From Polaribacter sp. ALD11 (lineage in GTDB: Bacteria; Bacteroidota; Bacteroidia; Flavobacteriales; Flavobacteriaceae): DNA of 64,000 nucleotides. The stretch lies in contig NZ_CP025119.1 of assembly GCF_002831685.1 (NCBI RefSeq), forward strand, positions 1,399,001 to 1,463,000, read 5' to 3'. Each line of letters opens with the position of its first letter. Within the stretch, counting starts at the first letter, position 1. Below are positions 56,286-64,000 of this stretch, piece after piece. Both the position numbers and the translations under genes were made by a program. A model generated the notes under the pieces. The model saw only the letters and a list, made by a program, of their open reading frames with translations, did no database searches and was not told where the DNA came from.

Positions 56286-56699
56286 TCAAATTAAATACGT
56301 CTCGTCAAGCTTGAAGATTTGACTTGTGACGAGTGGTGATTTGTAAGTTGCGTAAGAAGGTAAATCGCTATCTAAATCTTCAAAAAGATTGCTATAAGAA
56401 TATACAAACGCTGCAATAAATATTTGTTGTTCAAAAGAAATTTTAGCTACTTGAAGTTGTAATTCGTCTTGACCATCAACGACTAATTGTTCTTCATTAC
56501 AGCAATTATCATTGGTAATAGCACATCCTTCTTTTGAAGGTTTTTCCATTTCCATCCCGCAGCCTTCTGCTTTATGAAACATTGCCGTTTCTACCAAAAT
56601 GTCTCCACAAAAATGCATACTAAATGTAAATGACATTGTAGAAAATAAGACTACAAAGGCCAATACAATTGATATTATTTTATGTGAAGTTTGTTTCAT
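56286..56699 (-). CDS. HYC_CC_PP-type small cysteine-rich protein
   Basis: A 137-aa protein with a signal anchor ('IISIVLAFVVLFSTMSFTFS') followed by 'MHFCGD' (HYC-like), 'AEGCGMEMEKPS', and 'TNDNCCNEEQ' (the CC motif); the C-terminal PP motif is only partly kept ('TYKSPLV'). Family members occur beside copper-export genes in Bacteroidetes. It is first in the copper operon and probably binds metal in the periplasm. Mechanism unknown. Confidence 0.75.
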   Translation of the reverse strand: MKQTSHKIISIVLAFVVLFSTMSFTFSMHFCGDILVETAMFHKAEGCGMEMEKPSKEGCAITNDNCCNEEQLVVDGQDELQLQVAKISFEQQIFIAAFVYSYSNLFEDLDSDLPSYATYKSPLVTSQIFKLDETYLI

Positions 56700-56707
56700 A
56701 CTAACTA

Positions 56708-56715
56708 CAAAGGTA
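56708..56715 (-). promoter_or_regulatory. -7 promoter box of the copper operon
   Basis: TACCTTTG on the minus strand fits TAnnTTTG and ends 8 bp before the first start codon of the operon, so the leader would be near zero. No -33 TTG is seen. The rest of the 271-bp gap holds nothing else I can identify. Confidence 0.45.
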
Positions 56716-56970
56716 TAAAAATTTTAACAACTGCTCATTCTACTTAACAGAAGTTTAACCAACTAAAATTCAATATTAGTTTTGGCGGATTTGAGTTCTC
56801 TTTAATCTCTTTTAAATAAACTAGTAAAACCTCTACAGAAATCAATCACTATAACCAAAAATAGAACTCATTTATTTCCAACTTCAAGAAAAGATACATG
56901 TTCTTATTTTGTTAATCATTTCTGAAGATGATGTTTACCAGAGTTTAAAGTTAGACTATTCCAATTTGCT

Positions 56971-57612
56971 TTATTCCATTTGCCATATTCTTAGGAAACT
57001 TATTTTAAAAGCATCATCATTGCTTTTAGTTATACTATTTTCTATATAAGTATTAATGTAACTAATTCTATCAATTCCGGAAGGATGTGTAAAAGTAGCA
57101 GAACCTAGCAAGTTTTGCAAAAAAGAGAAATTAGAGGTTAGTAAAATAAATTCTTTATTAAGTTTAATTTTAATTAAATGAATAGCAATTAAATCTGCTA
57201 AATATTCGGCTTTTTTATAATCGTTTGTCACAGTACCTTTAGGGATACTTCCTTGTAAATCAAAAAGCCTTGCTTGTGAAATAGTTACGATATGTGCAAC
57301 TTCATGCGCTAAAGCAAATAATTGAATTTCTTCTTTTGATAAATTTACCAAACCCTGACTCACTTCTACATAACCAAAAGCTGCACCTGCATTGATACCT
57401 AAATCGTTTTTATCAATTTTAAACTGTGTAGGTATTTCTGCATCTGAATATTCTTTAAATAAAGGTAAAACAGATTTATTGTATATTTTTACTATTTCTT
57501 CTTCTTTTGTTAATAGAATATCTTCATTTTCAGAATGTATTACTTCGTTTGTAGAATTAGAATTGCAACCTAATATCAAAATAGAAAATAGTAGTATAAT
57601 AGATTTCTTCAT
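56971..57612 (-). CDS. M48-like metallopeptidase lipoprotein
   Basis: 213 aa. Lipobox 'ILILGCNSN' with lipidation at C16. The zinc motif 'LAHEVAHIV' has H103, E104 and H107, and the third ligand region is 'AEYLADLIAIH'. It is short for M48 and has no membrane helices beyond the signal. Probably an envelope-attached quality-control protease. It stands alone. Confidence 0.8.
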   Translation of the reverse strand: MKKSIILLFSILILGCNSNSTNEVIHSENEDILLTKEEEIVKIYNKSVLPLFKEYSDAEIPTQFKIDKNDLGINAGAAFGYVEVSQGLVNLSKEEIQLFALAHEVAHIVTISQARLFDLQGSIPKGTVTNDYKKAEYLADLIAIHLIKIKLNKEFILLTSNFSFLQNLLGSATFTHPSGIDRISYINTYIENSITKSNDDAFKISFLRIWQME

Positions 57613-57665
57613 TTTTAAATATGTTATATAAAAACAAACACCCTTATAATTAAGGATGTCTGTTC

Positions 57666-57686
57666 AATAATAATAATAATAATAAT
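57666..57686. repeat. (AAT)7 microsatellite
   Basis: Seven perfect AAT units in the 91-bp gap between the M48-like gene start (57612) and the lipoprotein stop (57704). Length variation here could alter spacing upstream of the M48-like gene. Confidence 0.85.
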
Positions 57687-57703
57687 TAAGAAGGGGTATT
57701 AAA

Positions 57704-58753
57704 TTAATTAGCCAAATAAGTATATGTTTTATCTACTGTGTTACCACCTTCATAAGAAGTGTAAGAAGCACTTAAAGGATAATTATCTGTGTTGTACACA
57801 TAAGTAACAGTATCATCTGCCAAAGTACCAGAAATAGGGTTATTTGCATTTACTGATTCAATACCAACATTAATAGCAGCAAAGGCAGCAGGGTACATTC
57901 CTTTAAAAGGGTTATTTTTAGTATCGTAAGTAGCTTCAGACGGATTTGTTTGAGCTGTTCCTGTGTTCGTTTTTATTACATTTCCATTAGTATCATACTC
58001 AAAGGTTTTAATATCATCTACAACAGCATCTGTTTCTTCATGATTTGTTCTTTCTTCTTTAATTAAGTTTCCAGAAGCATTATATGTATAGATATAAGTA
58101 TAAACTAACACATCTTCTTCTTTCTTTTCTGCTTTTACAATTTTTCCAGATTCATAAGTATAAGTTGTACTAGCATTAGTGGCTGTTTGTTTTTTCTCTA
58201 TCACTTGATTTTTATCGTTATAAACCAAATCAACTACTGTAGTAATTGTAGTTCCCCATTCATCTGCTTCTGTAGAAACTGTATTAATAAAATTTGCATC
58301 GTTATAAGAATACGTAGTTGTAGATAAACCAAACCAAAGTTGATTTACTGCATATGTCTCTAACTTAGACCCACTACCAATTTCACCACGAGTATTTATA
58401 GTAATCGTGTATACTTTAGTTGTTTCTTCATCTTGTGCAGTTACCGTAAAGGTTTTAGATTCTCCATCTACAAATGTAATTTCTGCATTAGAAACTGGAG
58501 AAACAGTCGCTTTTTCAGATACTTCAATTGTAGGAACAACTGCTGTTAAATTTGTTCCAAAAGGGACAGTTACAATAATATCGGTTCCTAAATCGTAGGT
58601 AATATCTTCGGCGTTAACACCATCAATAGCTACTGTAAAATCTGTTATAGTTGCTAAAGAAGATAGCATAGGTGCATCATCTTCACTTGAACATGAAACA
58701 GTGGTAATAACTAAGACTAAAAAAACACTAAGGGTAGAAAAAAATTTCTTCAT
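57704..58753 (-). CDS. Surface lipoprotein of a SusCD locus
   Basis: 349 aa. Lipoprotein signal with C21 ('VITTVSCSSEDD'). Residues ~35-125 form an Ig-like/DUF5018-like domain ('ITDFTVAIDGVNAEDITYDL', then 'KVYTITINTRG'). Residues ~140-349 form YD/RHS-like beta repeats ('YTYESGKIVKAEKK', 'FEYDTNGNVIKTN'). It follows SusD on the same strand and likely binds the ligand at the cell surface. Ligand unknown. Confidence 0.78.
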   Translation of the reverse strand: MKKFFSTLSVFLVLVITTVSCSSEDDAPMLSSLATITDFTVAIDGVNAEDITYDLGTDIIVTVPFGTNLTAVVPTIEVSEKATVSPVSNAEITFVDGESKTFTVTAQDEETTKVYTITINTRGEIGSGSKLETYAVNQLWFGLSTTTYSYNDANFINTVSTEADEWGTTITTVVDLVYNDKNQVIEKKQTATNASTTYTYESGKIVKAEKKEEDVLVYTYIYTYNASGNLIKEERTNHEETDAVVDDIKTFEYDTNGNVIKTNTGTAQTNPSEATYDTKNNPFKGMYPAAFAAINVGIESVNANNPISGTLADDTVTYVYNTDNYPLSASYTSYEGGNTVDKTYTYLAN

Positions 58754-58837
58754 AATTTAAATATTTAATTGGGTTATTTTATCTTTTTTTTGAATTTGCA
58801 ACCCATAAGATAACAACAGGGTACAACAGTTTGTTAT

Positions 58838-60154
58838 TTATAGATTGGGGTTATTAATAGTTGCATCATTAGGAAAAGGAATAACATATCTGTCATCATT
58901 TTTATCTAAAGTATAGGTTACGCCGTTAAAAGTTTTTACTAATTTAGGTTGCGTTGTTCTTCTTAAATCATTCCATCTATGACCTTCTATAGCAAACTCT
59001 CTTCTACGTTCTTCTAAGATTTCTGTTTTTAAGTCATTATTGTTTAATGTATTTACACTTGCTTTATAAGCAGTAAAACCATCGGTTGTGTATCTATTTT
59101 CTGCAAATGAGATTAACTTCTCTTTTGCCAAAACGTCTTCATTTAACGCTGCTAAACATTCTGCAATGGTTAAATGTAATTCGGCTGTTCTGTAAGAAAC
59201 TTTAAACTTATTTTCTGCATTTTTTTTAGAACGAAAACTTCCGTCTGTCTTTTGCTTGAAGTAGAGTGAAAAACGTAAATCTTCCGATTGATTGTAAGCA
59301 TCAATTAAAGTGTTTGAAATAGTTGTATTGTTCACCATATCAAAAGAAGCAACCGTTTCTAACGCCAAAATAGATTCTACAGAGTTGTATTCTGATGGCA
59401 TTATAGAACTGTCTACATTTAAATTTTGAATTTTAGCATTCATTGCCAAAGCTTCATTTGCTATATCCATCGCTTTTTGCCATTCTTGTTGGTATAAATA
59501 AACCCTAGATTTAAAAGCTTTTACGGCTATCATTGAAAATCTATAGTTATAACCTACCTCTTGTTTTTCAATTTTTATTAAAGATTCTGCTTGTGCTAAA
59601 TCACTTAAAATTAAAGCATATACCTCTTCAACTGTTTTTACGGGATATTCCTTTTCTGAATCATATTTTAAAGTAATTGGCACACCAGCGTCTGTATTTG
59701 CAGTTGTTTTATGATAAGGTTTTGCATATAAATTTATCAACTCAAAATACTGCATTGCTCTTAAAGCATACGCTTCTCCTACTAATTGTTCTTTATCTAA
59801 TTGATTTCCTTCAATAGTTGCTTCATTATTTATTACGTGATTGGCATAAAAAATAGTATTGTATAAACTTGCATACGGAAAAACACTGGCTAATGGACTT
59901 GGGTTTACATCATTCCAAATAAAAAGATCCTCGTAATGTTCTACTCCCAATGCATCTTCACTTAAAGACAACTCATCTGTTCTGTAGGTTGTTAAAACCT
60001 TATGCTCTTTAGCTATTGAATATGCAGAAGTTAAAAAACTTCTATATTCTTCTACAGATTTAGGAATTACTTGCCCTACGGGTTCTATATCTAAGTAATC
60101 ATCACAAGAGATAAAACTTAAAACGATAAAGATGCTATATATTATTTTTTTCAT
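58838..60154 (-). CDS. SusD/RagB-family nutrient-binding lipoprotein
   Basis: 438 aa. Signal with a lipobox ('VLSFISCDDYLD', C17). The TPR-helical SusD fold is visible through 'YALRAMQYFELINLYAKPY' and the C-terminal 'ILEERRREFAIEGHRWNDL', the family's hallmark. It forms the lid on the SusC channel encoded directly upstream. Confidence 0.93.
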   Translation of the reverse strand: MKKIIYSIFIVLSFISCDDYLDIEPVGQVIPKSVEEYRSFLTSAYSIAKEHKVLTTYRTDELSLSEDALGVEHYEDLFIWNDVNPSPLASVFPYASLYNTIFYANHVINNEATIEGNQLDKEQLVGEAYALRAMQYFELINLYAKPYHKTTANTDAGVPITLKYDSEKEYPVKTVEEVYALILSDLAQAESLIKIEKQEVGYNYRFSMIAVKAFKSRVYLYQQEWQKAMDIANEALAMNAKIQNLNVDSSIMPSEYNSVESILALETVASFDMVNNTTISNTLIDAYNQSEDLRFSLYFKQKTDGSFRSKKNAENKFKVSYRTAELHLTIAECLAALNEDVLAKEKLISFAENRYTTDGFTAYKASVNTLNNNDLKTEILEERRREFAIEGHRWNDLRRTTQPKLVKTFNGVTYTLDKNDDRYVIPFPNDATINNPNL

Positions 60155-60165
60155 AAATTATTATT

Positions 60166-63100
60166 TTAGAAAGAAAGATTAAATCCGACTGAAATTATTT
60201 TAGGAATTGGTTGTGCGTATAGACTACCATACGTTTCCGGATCGAAAAAACCGTCATAATCAGTTCCGAAAACAAATAAATTACGTCCTTCTATATTAAA
60301 GTTTAAACTAGATATATTTAACTTTTCTAATTTGCTTTTAGGAATGGCATAACTAAGTTTTACACTGCTTACACGGATGTAAGAAATATCTTTCACCCAA
60401 ATATCTAAGTCGTTATACGTTTTCCCATCATCTGAAGAGTTAAACCAAGTGTACACTAAATCGGTATCGAAACCAGGTGATGTTAAGCCAATTAAAGCTG
60501 GATAACTACCTGTACCTGCTTTTAAAATATCTGTATTGTAATTATTTCCTGGTTGTGCCAAAGCAAGGTTGTAACTTGGTGCTCCTTTTACGGTTTGTTT
60601 AATATTAAAATTAGTTAACACACGTAAATCGAACTGTTTGTATTTAAAACTATTTCTAAAACCTCCGCTAAATTTCGGAGTTCCATCGCCCACATAAGAA
60701 TATAAGTTTCTATGTTCTTCTCTTGTTAATTGGTTTCCATTTGTGCCTTCTTCTAAATTATAAAAATCTACAGCAGAAACTTTTTTACCTTCTTTCCAAA
60801 ACAATGGCAATCCGTTGCTATCTAATCCAGCAGTTTTAATTGCAAAAATGGCATTTACACTATATCCTTTTAAAGAAGGTTTAAAATCTTCTTCTCTAAT
60901 TTCAATATTATCAACAATACTTTTATTATGAGAAATATTGAATCCACTTGTCCATTTAAAATTGGGTGTATCGATATTTGTAGTATTAATAGAAAGTTCA
61001 AATCCTTTATTACTTACAGTTGCCCAATTGGTATTAATAAAATTATAACCACTTTCTAAAGGCACAGATCTTAAACCAATTAAATCGGTACTTTTTCTTG
61101 CATAATAATCTCCGGATATATAGATTTTATTATTTAACAACCCTATGTCTAAACCAATGTTTGATGATACTGTTTTTTCCCATCTTAAGTCTGCATTAGG
61201 CGCATTTAAAGCTCTAATTGTTTCTTCACTAACACCTGGTAAAATAGAAGAGGTATAATATTCTCCAACTACAAAAGGTGATGTTGTTTTGTCTATATTT
61301 CCTTGTACTCCGTATGATGCTCTTAGTTTTAAATCGCTTACAAAGTCTAAATTATACATAAAGTCTTCTTTATATACATTCCAAGAACCTGCAAAAGACC
61401 AAATAGGTAAGTATCTATATTTAGGATTCACTCCAAATAAGTTAGAGCCATCATATCTTAAACTTGTAAAAGCTGTATATTTTTTATCATACGTGTAAGA
61501 AGCTGTTCCGAAAAAAGAAGCATACGCATTTTCACTATATGTTTTTTGATAAGGATCAAACAATGAATTTGTTAATGAACGTTCATCTGTAATAGCGATA
61601 GAAGTTAAAGTATTGCTATTATAACCAAAACCTTTGGCATGAATTTGGGTTCTCTTATTTCTTCTAAATTCTGTACCCAACATAACATCTAATTCATGCA
61701 CATCGTTAAATGAAGTGTTGTAATTCGCTGTCGTTTTCCAGTTGTATTGAAAAACATCTGAATTCCAATTCTGAATAATTCCGCCTTTAGGCATATAATA
61801 CGAAGTACCTGTAGATGATGCATATTGAGATCTTTGTTCGTATTTACGGGTATAGTAACTTTCTTCTCCACTATATTTTTCTGTCTTATCAAAATCTAAT
61901 TGTAACCCTAATTGCGTATTAAAATGAATGTCTCCATTTAATTTATAACCTGCATCAAAAATGGCTTTTAATGAACTTGATACTAACTCATAATTGGTGT
62001 TTTCTCTTTCTTCTAAAACATTGTAATTTAGATTTAAATCCTCTCTTTCTACCAAATCTGGATCATATACATAATTACCATTTGCATCTTTTACTTTTAA
62101 ATATGGATTGGCATTTCTTGAATAGTTAGACGGATTTGTATACGCATCTGCACCAGTAATATAAGATGATGTTATCGTTTGACTACCAAATAACGCCACA
62201 CCTAATTTTAATTTATCGTTTACATTAAAATTATCTTTTAACGTAATATTAAATCGTTTCTGACCTGTACCTTTAGTAGCTCCTGTTTCATCAAAAATTC
62301 CTGTAGAAAAATAGTAATCATTATTCTCTGATCCTCCAGAAATACTTACACCGTATTGTTGGTTTACTGCCATTTGATACAGCTCGTCTCCCCAATTGGT
62401 ATTGGTGTTTTTTAAATTATTGATTTCGTTTTGTGCTGCACTAGACAAACTAGCAAAACCATTATCTCTAAAATTGTTATACTCGCCATAATTATTTAAA
62501 ATTCTAGCAACTCCTCCTCTATCTTGTTGATATTTTAAATCTGATCTACTTGCCAAAAGTAATTCGAAATCTACTTTTTGAGAAGAATTCATTAAATTTA
62601 ACTTACTAAAATCTGGTTTTTGAGTTACAAATACATTCGCGTTTACATTGATACGCATTGCACCCTTTTTACCATTTTTACTAGTGATAACAATCACTCC
62701 ATTTGCTGCTCTTGCTCCATAAATTGAAGTTGCAGAGGCATCTTTTAAAACAGTGATGCTTTCGATATCATCAGGATTTAAACCTGCTATAGGATACGAT
62801 TGTAAGTTATCTATATTGTCTTTGTCTCTAAAATCTTGAGGAATATCATTTCCGTCTAACGGAATACCATCTAATACCCATAAAGGGTCTGAAGAACCAT
62901 TTAAAGTTGCAGCTCCTCTTATCGAAATTTTTGAAGGTGCACCTGGAGCACCACTTGTTGGTTGAATAACGACACCCGATAATTGACCAACTAACATTTG
63001 ATCTACACTAGCAACTCCTGCCTGATTAATATCCTCCATTTCTATCTTCGCATAGGCAGAGGTCATTTTACGTTTTTCAATTTTTTGATACCCAGTTATA

Positions 63101-63459
63101 ATAATCTCTCCTAAGCTTTCTGAACTTTCTCTTAAAGCTACTGATATAGTACCAGTCACTTTAGAAACATCAATTTTTTCAGTTTCATATCCCATATAAG
63201 AAACTAGAATAAATTTAATGTCTGCCCCTATTTTTAACGAAAAATTTCCATCGAAATTGGTGGTAGTTCCTAACATTGCTCCTTGGAGAATTCCTTCTGT
63301 ATTGGTTTCGTTTCCTATAATTGCTGATGACACATAAACCGATGCCCCTACTATTGGCATTTGCAATTCAGCATCAATTACTATTCCTTCTATTACTTTT
63401 TCTTGCTGTGCAATAAGTAAACTCGGAATAAAAATTAACAGGTATATTAATTTTCTCAT
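60166..63459 (-). CDS. SusC/RagA-family TonB-dependent outer-membrane transporter
   Basis: 1097 aa. Signal peptide, then a carboxypeptidase-regulatory-like domain (~20-105), plug domain with 'LSGVVIQPTSGAPGAPSKIS' and 'VLKDASATSIYGARAANGVI', and a long beta-barrel ending in 'KIISVGFNLSF'. Imports peptides or glycans with SusD. The start is 3 bp after the metalloprotease stop. Confidence 0.94.
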   Translation of the reverse strand: MRKLIYLLIFIPSLLIAQQEKVIEGIVIDAELQMPIVGASVYVSSAIIGNETNTEGILQGAMLGTTTNFDGNFSLKIGADIKFILVSYMGYETEKIDVSKVTGTISVALRESSESLGEIIITGYQKIEKRKMTSAYAKIEMEDINQAGVASVDQMLVGQLSGVVIQPTSGAPGAPSKISIRGAATLNGSSDPLWVLDGIPLDGNDIPQDFRDKDNIDNLQSYPIAGLNPDDIESITVLKDASATSIYGARAANGVIVITSKNGKKGAMRINVNANVFVTQKPDFSKLNLMNSSQKVDFELLLASRSDLKYQQDRGGVARILNNYGEYNNFRDNGFASLSSAAQNEINNLKNTNTNWGDELYQMAVNQQYGVSISGGSENNDYYFSTGIFDETGATKGTGQKRFNITLKDNFNVNDKLKLGVALFGSQTITSSYITGADAYTNPSNYSRNANPYLKVKDANGNYVYDPDLVEREDLNLNYNVLEERENTNYELVSSSLKAIFDAGYKLNGDIHFNTQLGLQLDFDKTEKYSGEESYYTRKYEQRSQYASSTGTSYYMPKGGIIQNWNSDVFQYNWKTTANYNTSFNDVHELDVMLGTEFRRNKRTQIHAKGFGYNSNTLTSIAITDERSLTNSLFDPYQKTYSENAYASFFGTASYTYDKKYTAFTSLRYDGSNLFGVNPKYRYLPIWSFAGSWNVYKEDFMYNLDFVSDLKLRASYGVQGNIDKTTSPFVVGEYYTSSILPGVSEETIRALNAPNADLRWEKTVSSNIGLDIGLLNNKIYISGDYYARKSTDLIGLRSVPLESGYNFINTNWATVSNKGFELSINTTNIDTPNFKWTSGFNISHNKSIVDNIEIREEDFKPSLKGYSVNAIFAIKTAGLDSNGLPLFWKEGKKVSAVDFYNLEEGTNGNQLTREEHRNLYSYVGDGTPKFSGGFRNSFKYKQFDLRVLTNFNIKQTVKGAPSYNLALAQPGNNYNTDILKAGTGSYPALIGLTSPGFDTDLVYTWFNSSDDGKTYNDLDIWVKDISYIRVSSVKLSYAIPKSKLEKLNISSLNFNIEGRNLFVFGTDYDGFFDPETYGSLYAQPIPKIISVGFNLSF

Positions 63460-63462
63460 GAT

Positions 63463-64000
63463 TTAGTTTTTCAAGTTATATTCAATTCTAGCTATTAAGT
63501 CACTATAATGTACTTCGGTAGCCCTATCTCCTCTATTTTCTTTTCTCTTTAAAAGCACTAATATTTTTTCTAATGCAGCTCTTTTATTCGTTCCTATATC
63601 TGCAACTCTTGGTAAGTATGAAAAATGTATATTCTTAAAATTATTAGCGTCTTCTGAAATAGATTTCGCCTTTGTCTTCTCTAACAACTTATTTCTATCT
63701 ACCGTTAGTACATCTACATAGTTTTTTTGGGTAATACGATCGAACATATCTAAAGACTTTCCTTTTTTAGTCTTTTTAAAGATCGCATCAAACAACCTAT
63801 CGAATAAATATTCTTCTGAAAAAGTATCGTTTCCATCTTTTACCAATACTTTATTCTCTGTAATTCTCATCAATCTATCTGTTTTTACCAAAGCATAAAT
63901 AGCGTTCGTTTGATGAATACGCAACATAGAAACTGGTGAATAATAACGTTCACCATCTGGAGCATCTCTAACAGCAAAAACTTTATTAATAATTTCTGGC
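63463..64000 (-). CDS. C-terminus of a large zinc-dependent metalloprotease (DUF5117/DUF4953 type), 5' end outside window
   Basis: 179 codons, open at the right edge. The visible part ('AVRDAPDGERYYSPVSMLRI', then 'FDRITQKNYVDVLTVDRNKL') resembles the C-terminus of large secreted metalloproteases of Bacteroidetes. The zinc motif would lie outside the window. It ends 3 bp before SusC, so the protease and importer are read together. Assignment is by recall of this end region. Confidence 0.6.
   Translation of the reverse strand, partial: PEIINKVFAVRDAPDGERYYSPVSMLRIHQTNAIYALVKTDRLMRITENKVLVKDGNDTFSEEYLFDRLFDAIFKKTKKGKSLDMFDRITQKNYVDVLTVDRNKLLEKTKAKSISEDANNFKNIHFSYLPRVADIGTNKRAALEKILVLLKRKENRGDRATEVHYSDLIARIEYNLKN

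Noticed and set aside
1..64000. CRISPR arrays, insertion sequences, integrases or rRNA genes
   Set aside because: I looked for regularly spaced repeats, transposase or recombinase motifs and rRNA sequence and saw none in the window.

Overview
The window is AT-rich and reads as a chromosome segment of a marine or environmental Flavobacteriaceae (Polaribacter/Tenacibaculum-like; the genus is a guess). Evidence: a SusC/SusD pair, Bacteroidetes-type -7 promoter boxes (TAnnTTTG), GyrA, ClpC, Tgt and AccA proteins of Bacteroidetes type, HYC_CC_PP-type and DUF3347-containing copper proteins, and a repeat element of a kind I recall from flavobacterial intergenic regions.

Bases 1-16151 form a defence island read entirely on the plus strand. 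A type I restriction-modification operon (hsdR, cut by the window edge; hsdM; hsdS) contains, between hsdR and hsdM, a 715-aa protein with GmrSD/BrxU-like DUF262 and HNH parts fused to an AlbA/Schlafen-like domain. Behind hsdS sits an unrecognised 284-aa gene, followed by a 43-codon copy of the hsdS 3' end, so the gene is bracketed by hsdS sequence. Next come a translationally coupled AAA ATPase/HNH nuclease pair (Septu-like), a fragment of a GIY-YIG nuclease gene, an AvcD-like cytidine deaminase, a DUF2779 nuclease-like protein, and an AbiEi/AbiEii toxin-antitoxin pair with two perfect palindromes around its promoter. The island ends at a minus-strand tRNA cluster (Ser-GCT, Pro-TGG, Arg-TCT), with the tRNA-Arg 3' end facing it, a common integration geometry.

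Bases 16699-38403 are mostly housekeeping: a PgpH-like 7TM-HD phosphodiesterase, thiolase, NlpC/P60 peptidase, a TPR protein, gyrA, clpC (with a sigma-54-like promoter), a stand-alone AAA_13-type ATPase that may be another defence gene, a DUF3095 protein, a TlpA-like thioredoxin lipoprotein, accA, an EamA transporter, an LptF/LptG permease, tgt, rluF and an AlkB-like dioxygenase.

Bases 38444-45699 hold a complete 4-hydroxyproline catabolic operon (deaminase, semialdehyde dehydrogenase, epimerase, D-amino-acid dehydrogenase, Xaa-Pro peptidase) with a divergent AraC regulator. Bases 45866-56699 hold a copper-resistance cluster: HYC_CC_PP-like protein, CusA, CusC-like protein, an HMA-AraC fusion regulator, CopA, CusB and an HMA lipoprotein. 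Bases 56971-64000 hold an M48-like lipoprotein peptidase, a surface lipoprotein, SusD, SusC and the end of a large zinc metalloprotease. Together, the metalloprotease, SusCD pair, Xaa-Pro peptidase and hydroxyproline pathway suggest use of collagen-like protein; that link is inference.
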